Assembly: GCF_003627995.1 (NCBI RefSeq)
Contig: NZ_CP032707.1
Span: 793,501-857,500, forward strand
Direction: 5' to 3'
Source: Brevundimonas naejangsanensis
GTDB lineage: Bacteria > Pseudomonadota > Alphaproteobacteria > Caulobacterales > Caulobacteraceae
Length of the DNA stretch: 64,000 bases
In this document: one piece after another, positions 30,533 to 38,402 of the stretch
Layout of the letters: every line of letters starts with the position of its first letter
Numbering within the stretch: position 1 is the first letter of the stretch
Program-made: the position numbers and the translations under genes
The notes under the pieces: generated by a model
The model's database searches: none
The model's input: only the letters and a program-made list of their open reading frames with translations
Told to the model about the DNA's origin: nothing

Positions 30533-32695
30533 TTACAGAAAACTATAAGGATCCACGTCCACGGTCAGCCGCACAGAGGCCGGGACCTTCACCCGCGCCA
30601 GCCAGGCGCGCAGGAAGGCCTGGAGGTTCACGTCGCGATCGGCCCGCACCAGCAGCCGCTTCCTCCGCCGCCCGCGCACCAGGGCCAGGGGCGCGTCGGC
30701 GGGACCATAGACCTCCAGCCGCTCGGCGTTGGGGATGGCCTCGGCCAGGTCGCGGGCGACCTTCTCGACCGCCATGGCGTTCTCGCTGGACAGGATCAGC
30801 GCCGCCAGGCGGCCGTGCGGCGGCAGGGAGGCGGCCTCGCGCTCGGCCATCTCGGCCTCGACGAAGGCGTCGCGGTCGCCCGCCGCCAGGGCCTGCAGCA
30901 CCGGATGCTCGGGCGTCCAGGTCTGCAGCAGGGCGCGGCCCGGCTTGTCCGCCCGCCCGGCCCGGCCCGTGGCCTGGGCCAGCAGCTGATAGGTGCGCTC
31001 GGCCGCGCGCAGGTCGCCGCCGCGCAGGCCCAGGTCAGCGTCCACCACGCCCACGAGCGTCAGACGCGGGAAGTTGTGGCCTTTCGCCGCAGCCTGGGTG
31101 GCGACCAGAATGTCGATCTCGCCGTCGGCCATGGATTGGATCAGGGCGCGGGCCGACTTGCCGTCCGGCACGGTGTCCGAGCTGAAGACGGCGGTGCGCG
31201 CCTGCGGGAAGAGCTGGCGCACCTCCTCCTCGACCCGCTCGACCCCCGGCCCGACCGGCACAAGCGAGTCCTCGGCGCCGCACGAGGGACAGGCCTTGGG
31301 CTTGGGCATGGAGAAGCCGGTCAGATGGCAGACCAGCCGCCCGGTGTAGCGATGCTCGACCAGCCAGGAATCCGTATCCGGCGCCGTCAGCCGATGCCCG
31401 CAGGCGCGGCACAGCACCACCGGCGCATAGCCGCGCCGATTGAGGAACAGCAGGCTCTGTTCCCCCCGCGCCAGCGTCTCGCCGATGGCTTCGCGTAAAG
31501 GTGCGGACAGCCAGGTCTGCGGGTCCGGCGGGCATTCACGCAGGTCGATCAGGCCGATCTGCGGCAGGACCGCTGCGCCGTGCCGCGCCGCCAGCTTCAG
31601 CCAGCGATACCGCCCCTGATGGGCGTTCCACAGGGTCTCCAGCGACGGGGTGGCCGAGGCCAGGACCACCGTCGCCCCCTCGATCCGCGCCCGCGCAACG
31701 GCCAGGTCGCGGCCGTGATAGACCAGCCCCTCCTCCTGTTTGAACGAGCCGTCATGCTCCTCGTCCACCACGATCAGCTTGAGGTTGGCGTAGGGCAGGA
31801 ACAGGGCCGAGCGCGCGCCGACGACGATGTTGCAGCGGCCGGAGACCACCGCCTCCCACGCCTGTCGCCGGCGCGGCGGGGCGACGCCGGAATGCCATTC
31901 GGCGGGGGCGACGCCGAAGCGGGCGGTGATGCGCTCGATCACCGCCTGGGTCAGGGCGATCTCGGGCAGCAGGATCAGCGCCTGCGCCGTCGGATCGGCC
32001 CGCAGCGCCCGCGCCGCCGCCTCCAGATAGGCCTCCGTCTTGCCCGAGCCCGTCACCCCGTCCAGCAGGAAGGGGGCGAAGCCGCCCGCCGCCACAGCGT
32101 CCGCAATGGCCGCCGCCGAGGCCGCCTGATCCGGGTTCAGGGTCGCGGGCGCATGGTCGGGATCGGGCGGGTCGAAGGCGGCGACCGCCTCGACCTCGAA
32201 CGGCTCCAGCACCCCTTCATCGACCAGTCCCTTGACCACGCCGGACGAGACGCCCGCCGCCCGCGCCAGATCGGGGCCGGGCATGGATCGTTGGCCCAGG
32301 GCCTCCAGCACCGCCGTGCGCGCCGCCGTCGGGCGGGCGGGACTGCGGCCCTCGACACGCCGCACCCGCCGCTCGGGCCGGGGCCGGGGCGCGCGCAGGC
32401 CCTTCAGCGCCGTCGCCGCCATCTCGCCGGGCGGACTCAGCGTCCAGCGCGCCGCCCATTCGACGAAGTCCAGCGTGCGTTCCGGCAGGCGCGGATCGGC
32501 CAGCACCTGCTCGACCGCCTTGAGCTTGCGGTTGGAGCCGGTCGTTTCGAACACCTCGGCGACCACGCCCCGGATCAGGCGCGGCCCCAGCGGCACGGCG
32601 ACCTGATCGCCGCGTGCGACCGCCAGTTCCTCGGGAACCGCGTAATCGAAAGCTTCCGGCACCGGCAGGGGGATGAGGACGGAGGCGACCTTCAC
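30533..32695 (-). CDS. priA: Primosomal protein N' (replication restart helicase PriA)
   Basis: A 720-residue superfamily-2 helicase that reloads the replisome at stalled forks. Walker A is DGVTGSGKTEAYLEAA, the DEAH-type box VVDEEHDGSFKQEEG, and zinc-binding cysteines appear in LCRACGHRLTA, LVCHLTGFSMPKPKACPSCG. Helicase motifs GRAGRADKPGRALLQT close the core. GTG at 32695 is chosen because GGAGGAG lies seven bases upstream; an ATG at 32713 would give six more residues. That ribosome binding site lies inside a repeat element. Confidence 0.96.
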   Translation of the reverse strand: MKVASVLIPLPVPEAFDYAVPEELAVARGDQVAVPLGPRLIRGVVAEVFETTGSNRKLKAVEQVLADPRLPERTLDFVEWAARWTLSPPGEMAATALKGLRAPRPRPERRVRRVEGRSPARPTAARTAVLEALGQRSMPGPDLARAAGVSSGVVKGLVDEGVLEPFEVEAVAAFDPPDPDHAPATLNPDQAASAAAIADAVAAGGFAPFLLDGVTGSGKTEAYLEAAARALRADPTAQALILLPEIALTQAVIERITARFGVAPAEWHSGVAPPRRRQAWEAVVSGRCNIVVGARSALFLPYANLKLIVVDEEHDGSFKQEEGLVYHGRDLAVARARIEGATVVLASATPSLETLWNAHQGRYRWLKLAARHGAAVLPQIGLIDLRECPPDPQTWLSAPLREAIGETLARGEQSLLFLNRRGYAPVVLCRACGHRLTAPDTDSWLVEHRYTGRLVCHLTGFSMPKPKACPSCGAEDSLVPVGPGVERVEEEVRQLFPQARTAVFSSDTVPDGKSARALIQSMADGEIDILVATQAAAKGHNFPRLTLVGVVDADLGLRGGDLRAAERTYQLLAQATGRAGRADKPGRALLQTWTPEHPVLQALAAGDRDAFVEAEMAEREAASLPPHGRLAALILSSENAMAVEKVARDLAEAIPNAERLEVYGPADAPLALVRGRRRKRLLVRADRDVNLQAFLRAWLARVKVPASVRLTVDVDPYSFL

Positions 32696-32702
32696 GCGGC
32701 TT

Positions 32703-32829
32703 CTCCTCCCCATTTCATGGGGAGGTGGCGCGGTCGCGCAGCGGCCGTGACGGAGGGGCTGCTTGGTTCTGCTGACAGAGGCCCCTCCACCACTACGTGG
32801 TCCCCCTCCCCATGAAATGGGGAGGAAAA
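32703..32829. repeat. Palindromic intergenic repeat (CCTCCCCAT family) overlapping the priA ribosome site
   Basis: The left end TCCTCCCCATTTCATGGGGA and right end CTCCCCATGAAATGGGGAGG are inverted complements. The interior GACGGAGGGGCTGCTTGGTT also occurs, inverted, in the copy at 5069-5248. It occupies nearly the whole space between divergent priA and fsa, so it must overlap their control regions. Confidence 0.85.
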
Positions 32830-32872
32830 GGGGAGTCGCCCTTCGCGTTGGTCAGGGTTAGAACTCTTCCCC

Positions 32873-33526
32873 ATGAAACTCTTTCTCGACACCGCCGACG
32901 TCGCCGTCATCAAGGACCTGCTGCCCACCGGGATGGTGGACGGCGTCACCACCAATCCTAGCCTGATCGCCAAGTCGGGTCGCAACATCGCCGAGGTCAT
33001 CGCCGAAATCTGCGCCCTGGTCGAGGGGCCGATCTCGGCCGAGGCCGTGGCCACCGACTTCGAGACCATGGTCAAGGAAGGCGACAAGCTGGCCGCCATC
33101 GCCCCCAACGTCGTGGTCAAGCTGCCCCTGACCTGGGACGGGCTGCGCGCCACGCGGGCCTTCGCCGACAAGGGGATCAAGACCAACGTCACCCTCTGCT
33201 TCTCGGCCGCCCAGGCCATGCTGGCGGCCAAGGCCGGCGCGACCTTCATCTCGCCCTTCGTCGGCCGCCTGGAAGACGTCGGCGCGGACGGCGTGGGCCT
33301 GCTGGAGGAGATCCGCACCCTCTACGACATCCACGACTTCGACACCGAGATCCTGGCCGCGTCCCTGCGCAATCCCGACCATGTGACGGCCGCCGCCCTG
33401 GCCGGCGCCGACGCCGCCACCCTGCCGACCGACGTTTTCAAAGCCTTGGTCAAGCACCCGTTAACCGACAAGGGGTTGGATGCCTTCCTGGCCGACTGGG
33501 GCAAGACCGGTCAGTCCATCTTGTAA
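32873..33526 (+). CDS. fsa: Transaldolase / fructose-6-phosphate aldolase-type protein
   Basis: A 217-residue short transaldolase-family (TalB/FSA type) protein, which transfers or releases a dihydroxyacetone unit between sugar phosphates. [17 protein letters not shown] and [15 protein letters not shown] are the N-terminal signature; the Schiff-base lysine is K83 in VVVKLPLTW; later marks are [20 protein letters not shown] and [13 protein letters not shown]. Whether it acts mainly as transaldolase or aldolase cannot be told from sequence alone. Confidence 0.92.
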   Translation: MKLFLDTADVAVIKDLLPTGMVDGVTTNPSLIAKSGRNIAEVIAEICALVEGPISAEAVATDFETMVKEGDKLAAIAPNVVVKLPLTWDGLRATRAFADKGIKTNVTLCFSAAQAMLAAKAGATFISPFVGRLEDVGADGVGLLEEIRTLYDIHDFDTEILAASLRNPDHVTAAALAGADAATLPTDVFKALVKHPLTDKGLDAFLADWGKTGQSIL

Positions 33527-33553
33527 TTTTTCAGACCCGGAAAGAGGTCCTGC

Positions 33554-34258
33554 TTGAGCACTTCCCTGGACCTCTCTTCCGACCCCGCGGCGTCTAGCCT
33601 GCATTGGCCCGAGGTGCGCGCCTGGCTGGGCGCCCACGCCGACTTCCTGCTGGACGACCGGGCTCTGCTGGAAGAGCTGGGCCTGGCCGCCACGGGGCGC
33701 AACGTCGTCGACTTCGGCCGCGCCGCCCTGGCCCGGCTCGAGGCCGTCGCCCAGCGCGAGGCCGGGGCGCGCCGGCTGATCGAAGAGATTGCCCGCGCCA
33801 ACTTCGCCGCCCAGACCCAGACCCACGTCGCCGCCCTGGACCTGATGGAGGCCCAGACCCACGCCGAACTGGCCCGCCATCTCGACGCGGTGTCCCAGGG
33901 CCGCTTCGGCCTGGCCGGCGCCGCCGTCGCCGTCGAGAAGCCCGGCGCCGTCCCCTTCGGCTGGAAGGCGCTGGAGGCGGGCCGCGTCGACGCCCTGCTG
34001 GGCGAGGACGGCCTGCACTGGCTCGGCCCCAACTTCACCGGCCTCAACCTGTTCGGCCCGGCCGAGGGCGAGGTCGCCTCGGTGGCCCTGGTGCGCATGA
34101 GCCTGCACGCTCCGGGCGAGGACGCGCCGCGCTCGGCCCTGTGCGCCTTCGGCTCGGCCGAGGACGACGGCTTCACTCCCGCCATGGGCTGCGAACTGGT
34201 GGCCTTCGTCGCCCGCGTCGTCGAACGCATGGCCGGACGATGGCCGCTGCAGGCCTGA
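33554..34258 (+). CDS. DUF484 family protein
   Basis: A 234-residue protein with the DUF484 layout: an N-terminal helical segment (WPEVRAWLGAHADFLLDDRALLEELG), a coiled coil (residues about 55-95), and a GAF-like C-terminal domain. The family is nearly always encoded directly upstream of xerC, as here, with a 19-nt overlap; its role is unknown. The start is TTG at 33554, supported by AAGAGG nine bases upstream; no ATG fits the family N-terminus. Confidence 0.9.
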   Translation: MSTSLDLSSDPAASSLHWPEVRAWLGAHADFLLDDRALLEELGLAATGRNVVDFGRAALARLEAVAQREAGARRLIEEIARANFAAQTQTHVAALDLMEAQTHAELARHLDAVSQGRFGLAGAAVAVEKPGAVPFGWKALEAGRVDALLGEDGLHWLGPNFTGLNLFGPAEGEVASVALVRMSLHAPGEDAPRSALCAFGSAEDDGFTPAMGCELVAFVARVVERMAGRWPLQA

Positions 34259-35184
34259 CCGCCGCCGCCCTGACGGCGCAGGAGGCCCTGGCCGCCTGGC
34301 TGGAGCACCTGGCCCACGAACGCCGCCTGTCGCCGCGCACGCTTGAAGCCTACGGCCACGTGGGCCGGCTCTATCTGGCCTTCCTCGAGCGCCATCGCGG
34401 CGAGGCTCAGAGCGCGGCCGACATGGGGACCGTCGCGGCGGCCGAGATCCGCGCCCACCTGGCCGAGCGTCGAACCGGCGAGCGCACTTTGAACGCGCGC
34501 TCGCTCAGCCAGACCCTGGCCGCCATCCGCGGCTTCCACGCCTTCCTCGACCGACGCCTGGGGGTGGCGGCGCCGCAGCTGGCGCTGGTGCGAGGGCCGA
34601 AGGTCAAGGCCTCCCTGCCCCGACCCGTCAGCGAGGATCAGGCGAAGGGCCTGCTGCACGAGCCCGAGGCCGATCCCGACCTGGAGCCATGGGAGGCCGC
34701 GCGCGACCGCGCCGTCCTGACCCTGCTCTACGGCTGCGGCCTGCGGATTTCCGAAGCCCTGTCGCTGAAACGGTCAGACGCCCCCCTGCCCGACTCCCTG
34801 CGCATCACCGGCAAGGGCGGCAAGACGCGGCTGGTCCCCGTCCTGCCCCAGGTGCGCGCGGCGACGGACGCCTATCTGGCGACCCAGCCCTTCGTGATCG
34901 ACGCCGATCAGGCCCTGTTCCGGGCGCGGCGCGGCGGGCCGCTCAGTTCGCGCCATGTGCAGGCGACGGTCCAGCGGCTGCGCGGACGGCTCGGCCTGCC
35001 CGCCTCCGCGACGCCCCACGCGCTGAGGCATAGCTTCGCCACCCACCTGCTGGGGGCGGGGGCCGACCTGCGTTCGATCCAGGAACTGCTGGGCCACGCC
35101 AGCCTGTCGACGACGCAGAAATACACCCAGGTCGACGCCGCCCGCCTGCTGGCCGCCTACGCCCAGGCCCACCCGCGCGGCTGA
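34240..35184 (+). CDS. xerC: Tyrosine recombinase XerC
   Basis: A 314-residue site-specific recombinase that with XerD resolves chromosome dimers at dif. N-terminal SAM-like domain (LEHLAHERRLSPRTLEAYGH) and C-terminal catalytic domain. Catalytic residues by position: R169 in CGLRISEAL, K192 in GKGGKTR, H260 and R263 in HALRHSFATHLL, H286 in GHASLSTTQ, and the nucleophile Y295 in KYTQV. The start lies inside the end of DUF484, giving translational coupling. Confidence 0.96.
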   Translation: MAAAGLTAAALTAQEALAAWLEHLAHERRLSPRTLEAYGHVGRLYLAFLERHRGEAQSAADMGTVAAAEIRAHLAERRTGERTLNARSLSQTLAAIRGFHAFLDRRLGVAAPQLALVRGPKVKASLPRPVSEDQAKGLLHEPEADPDLEPWEAARDRAVLTLLYGCGLRISEALSLKRSDAPLPDSLRITGKGGKTRLVPVLPQVRAATDAYLATQPFVIDADQALFRARRGGPLSSRHVQATVQRLRGRLGLPASATPHALRHSFATHLLGAGADLRSIQELLGHASLSTTQKYTQVDAARLLAAYAQAHPRG

Positions 35185-35267
35185 CCATCGATCGACGGAC
35201 TTTTCAGCGCCCCGAAAAGGCGCCAGAAATCATGCGGGGATAGGTCGCGGAACGGGAGTTCACGCGC

Positions 35268-36314
35268 GTGCGCAGGCCGACCCTCGTCCCGGCGTCCGAT
35301 GGTCCCGCCCGGCGGCCCAGCCGCCGCGCAGCCCTGGCCCTGCTGACGCAGACAGGGCTCCTGCTCGGGCTGCCGGCCTGGGCGCAACAGCCGCCGGACC
35401 AGGTTCCCCCTCCGGCTCCGACACCCTCGGACGTCGAGGCCCGCCTGCTCGAAAACCTTCTGACCCGCATGGGCGCGGAGGTCGACCTGGGCGGACGCAG
35501 GGCCCTGTTCGTCATCGACACGGGAGCCGAGCGCAGCGCCGTCTCCGACCGTCTGGCCCGGGACCTGGCCCTTGAGCCCGGCCCCCCGGTTCTGGTGCAT
35601 GGCATCACCGCCGCCGAGATGGTCCCGACCGTGCGCGTCCCGCGCCTGGCCTTTTCCGGCCGTCGCTTCACCGACCTGGTCCTGCCGGTCTTTCCCAGCG
35701 CGCTTCTGGGCGCCGACGGCCTGCTGGGACTGGACGTGCTGTCACGCTTTCGCCTGACGCTGGACCTGCGCCGCCGCCGCGTCATGCTGGCCGCCTCGGG
35801 AGCCGACGTGGTGCAGCGCGGCATCGCCTTCGGCGGCGCCAGCCGGTTGCCCACATACGTCACCCCCATACGCTCGGGACGGTTCAGCCAGCTGATCCTG
35901 ACCCATGTCATGGCCGACGGGGTGGAGACGGTCGCCTTCGTCGACAGCGGCGCCCAGTATTCCATCGGCAACCAGGCGCTGATGCGGGCGCTGGACGCAC
36001 GCCTGGGCCCGGTCGAGCGGCCGACGCTGCGCGTCTACGGGGTGATCGGCCAGTCGCTGCTGGTGCGCTCGGGCCAGCTGGCCAACCTGCGCCTGGCGCG
36101 GCGCGATCTGGGGCCCACGCCCCTGCTGTTCGGCGACCTGCACGCCTTCCGCATCCTCGACCTGATCGAGCGGCCGGCCCTGCTGCTGGGCGCCGACGTC
36201 CTGACGCGGTTCAGCCGCGTGACGCTGGACTATGGCCGAGGCCGCATCGCCTTCGAGGGGCTGATCCGCCGCCCCCCGCCCGCGCCGCAGTCCCCTCCGA
36301 TCAGATCGCCCTGA
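35268..36314 (+). CDS. Exported two-lobed retropepsin-type aspartic protease
   Basis: A 348-residue protein beginning with GTG at 35268 (GGGAG upstream). Residues 1-40 are a signal sequence with a possible twin-arginine motif (PSRRAALALL..LPAWAQ). Two retropepsin-like units follow: the first has FVIDTGAERS (D84-T85-G86) and LLGADGLLGLDVLSRF, the second FVDSGAQYS (D226-S227-G228) and LLGADVLTRFSRVTLD. So one chain carries both halves of an active site, as in pepsin. Caulobacter PerP is a periplasmic aspartic protease of this general class that cuts PodJ; orthology is inference. It overlaps the convergent SDR by 14 bases. Confidence 0.85.
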   Translation: MRRPTLVPASDGPARRPSRRAALALLTQTGLLLGLPAWAQQPPDQVPPPAPTPSDVEARLLENLLTRMGAEVDLGGRRALFVIDTGAERSAVSDRLARDLALEPGPPVLVHGITAAEMVPTVRVPRLAFSGRRFTDLVLPVFPSALLGADGLLGLDVLSRFRLTLDLRRRRVMLAASGADVVQRGIAFGGASRLPTYVTPIRSGRFSQLILTHVMADGVETVAFVDSGAQYSIGNQALMRALDARLGPVERPTLRVYGVIGQSLLVRSGQLANLRLARRDLGPTPLLFGDLHAFRILDLIERPALLLGADVLTRFSRVTLDYGRGRIAFEGLIRRPPPAPQSPPIRSP

Positions 36315-37092
36315 CCGCCCCGCCGTCCACGCGGATCAGGGAGCCGGTGACATAGCCCGCCCGCGGGCTGGCCAGGAAGGCGGCCACGGCGCCGAACTCC
36401 TCGGGCGCGCCGATGCGGCCGGTGGGGATGGACTTCACCGACTCGGCGCGGGCCTCGGCAGGCTCGACGCCCGTGGCGGCGGCGCGAGCGGCGTCCAGCC
36501 GCGCGATGCGCGGGGTGTCGATGCGGCCGGGCAGCAGGGTGTTGACCGTCACCCCGTTGGCCGCGACCTCGCCCGCCAGGGTCTTGGCCCAGGCCGCCAC
36601 GGAGGCCCTCAGGGTGTTGGACACGCCCAGCGTCCCGATCGGCTCGATCACGGAGGTGGAGGCGACGTTCAGCACGCGCCCCCAGCCCATGGCCCGCATC
36701 CCCGGCAGCACCCGGTCCGTCAGGCGGAAGACCGACAGCACCATGGCCTCGAATTGTTCGCGCCACAGCGCCGGATCCAGCCCCGCCACGCCCGACGGCG
36801 GCGGCCCGCCGGTGTTGTTCAGCAGAATCTGGATCGGCCCGCCCAGGGCCGCCTCGGCGGCGTCCACCGCCCTCAGCAGTCCCTCGTGATCGGCCAGGTC
36901 GGCGGGGGCGATCACCGCCTTGCCCGGCCCCATGGCGTTCAGTTCGTCGGCCACGGCCTGCAGCTTGCTCGCGTCGCGCGACAGCAGGGCCACGTGCGCC
37001 CCCTCGGCCACGAGCGCCGTCGCCACGGCCCGGCCCAGGCCGCTGGAGCCGCCGCAGATCAGGGCGCGCTTGCCGGTGAGTTGAAGGTCCAT
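36301..37092 (-). CDS. Atypical short-chain dehydrogenase/reductase without YxxxK
   Basis: A 263-residue SDR with the Rossmann motif ICGGSSGLGRAVA and NNTGGPPP. The usual catalytic YxxxK is replaced: the region reads SVIEPIGTLGVSNTLRASVA, with Ser-Asn-x-x-Arg in place of the Tyr helix, although Lys follows in AWAKTLAGEV. This matches a known subgroup of 3-oxoacyl-ACP-reductase-like SDRs of unclear activity. The C-terminal YVTGSLIRVDGGAVRAI is standard. Start at 37092 (MDLQLTGKRAL) is preferred to the ATG at 37101. Confidence 0.88.
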   Translation of the reverse strand: MDLQLTGKRALICGGSSGLGRAVATALVAEGAHVALLSRDASKLQAVADELNAMGPGKAVIAPADLADHEGLLRAVDAAEAALGGPIQILLNNTGGPPPSGVAGLDPALWREQFEAMVLSVFRLTDRVLPGMRAMGWGRVLNVASTSVIEPIGTLGVSNTLRASVAAWAKTLAGEVAANGVTVNTLLPGRIDTPRIARLDAARAAATGVEPAEARAESVKSIPTGRIGAPEEFGAVAAFLASPRAGYVTGSLIRVDGGAVRAI

Positions 37093-37158
37093 GTCGATCA
37101 TTCCATGCTGTCAGGTCTCGCCGGTCCACATAGGGGCTGACGTCGCGGTTGCGAGGCC

Positions 37159-37791
37159 TCAGCGTGCCGTCCTGGGCGCGCCCTTCGTCCATTGCAGGAC
37201 GACCTCGCACAGCAGGATCGGCGTGACCCAGAACAGCCAGACCGCCGCCGTCACCCCCTCCAGGCCGAGGTAGCCGAAAGGCGACGCCGTCTGCGCCAAT
37301 CGGCACCCGACAAAGGTCCAGCTGACCACATAGGTGCGGATCGCCCATTCCTGGTGACTGTCGAAACGGCGATTGCGCGCCGCCCGCCCGGCCATCGCCG
37401 CAAAGACCAGCCAGACGACGGCCAGGGCGGCGGTCGTCACCCCCAGGCTGCGCGGCTCGTGCTGCGGATCGAGCGACAGCCACAGGGCCGTCAGGGCCCC
37501 GACGCCGCCGCCGGTCAGATAGACATAGGCGACCGCCCTGTGCAGCCGCATCCGCCGCCTGCGCCAGCCGAGGAACAGGGCCGCGCCCCCCGCCGCCAGC
37601 ATGGCCGTGCCGCCCAGAGCATGAGCATACAGCAGGCCGAAGTGGAGCAGGTGCTCGCCAAGGGCGCGGAACGACAGCACCGGCCAGGCGTGAACCCGCC
37701 ATATCCAGGCCGAGGACGCCAGGGCGGCCACGAACAGGGCCGGGAGAATCCAAGCCTTTCGCGAACGCAGGATGAGAGGGTCTGTCGACAT
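37159..37791 (-). CDS. DUF2306-like multi-pass membrane protein
   Basis: A 210-residue protein with about six membrane helices (AWILPALFVAALASSAWIW, LLYAHALGGTAMLAAGGAAL, VAYVYLTGGGVGALTALWL, and more). His residues in HFGLLYAHALGG and RLHRAVAYVY fit the DUF2306 layout, thought to be a cytochrome-like membrane fold. It starts at 37791 with AGAGG upstream. It is divergent from the MarR gene, with a palindromic operator between, and may belong to the same regulon. Confidence 0.78.
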   Translation of the reverse strand: MSTDPLILRSRKAWILPALFVAALASSAWIWRVHAWPVLSFRALGEHLLHFGLLYAHALGGTAMLAAGGAALFLGWRRRRMRLHRAVAYVYLTGGGVGALTALWLSLDPQHEPRSLGVTTAALAVVWLVFAAMAGRAARNRRFDSHQEWAIRTYVVSWTFVGCRLAQTASPFGYLGLEGVTAAVWLFWVTPILLCEVVLQWTKGAPRTAR

Positions 37792-37884
37792 CGCCGCTGC
37801 CTCTTCGTTCACCCTCGCACAACAAGGATCGGCCAGCAACCGAAGCCGGGATCCGGTCGGCCGCCGCCGGTCAGGCTGCGGGCG

Positions 37885-37907
37885 TTGCAAATCAATTTGA
37901 TTTGCAA
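37885..37907. promoter_or_regulatory. MarR-type operator between divergent genes
   Basis: TTGCAAATCA-ATT-TGATTTGCAA is a perfect 10+10 inverted repeat with a 3-bp centre in an AT-rich 35-bp island. An overlapping weaker repeat AATTTGA-N8-TCAAATT follows. It lies 31 bp before the MarR gene and 94 bp from the DUF2306 gene, as expected for autoregulation by the MarR protein. Confidence 0.75.
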
Positions 37908-37937
37908 TTCAAATTAAATACCAATACCCATCGATCT

Positions 37938-38402
37938 ATGATCGACATGTCCCCTGACCGCGCGCGGTTCGGCGTCACCTTCTCCCTACTGGCGCGGCGC
38001 TGGCGCAGGCTGATCGAGGCGCATCTGGCCGCGACGGGCCTGACCGACGCCACCTGGGTTCCGCTGGTTCACCTCGACGCCACGGGCGGCGGCCTGGCGC
38101 AGAAGGATCTCGCCGCCCTGGTCGGCGTCGACGGCTCCAGCCTGGTGCGGGTGCTCGACATTCTCGAGCGCGACGGCCTGATCGAGCGGCGCCGCGACGC
38201 CAGCGACGGACGCGCCCGGCTGATCCATCTGACACGAGACGGCGAGCAGCGCGTCGCCCGGATTCAGGGCGCCCTGCGGACGGCGGAGGAGGCCATGCTG
38301 GTCGACCTGTCGGACGCCGACCTCGGCGTCATGCTCGGGCATTTCCACGCCATCGAGCGGCGCATGGCGGAACGCGAACAGGGGGAAGGGCGGTCGTCTT
38401 GA
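37938..38402 (+). CDS. MarR family transcriptional regulator
   Basis: A 154-residue winged-helix repressor. The DNA-binding part is GGGLAQKDLAALVGVDGSSLVRVLDILERDG, then the wing LIERRRDASDGRARLIHLT. Helices at both ends form the dimer. MarR proteins often respond to aromatic acids or drugs. Start at 37938 (MIDMSPDRARFG) or 37947. Its stop overlaps the FUSC start by four bases, so both are one operon, probably self-regulated through the adjacent palindrome. Confidence 0.92.
   Translation: MIDMSPDRARFGVTFSLLARRWRRLIEAHLAATGLTDATWVPLVHLDATGGGLAQKDLAALVGVDGSSLVRVLDILERDGLIERRRDASDGRARLIHLTRDGEQRVARIQGALRTAEEAMLVDLSDADLGVMLGHFHAIERRMAEREQGEGRSS

Noticed and set aside
34240..35184. XerC as the integrase of a mobile element
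   Set aside because: Its pairing with DUF484 and full-length XerC sequence mark it as the housekeeping dimer-resolution enzyme; no attachment sites or element genes flank it.
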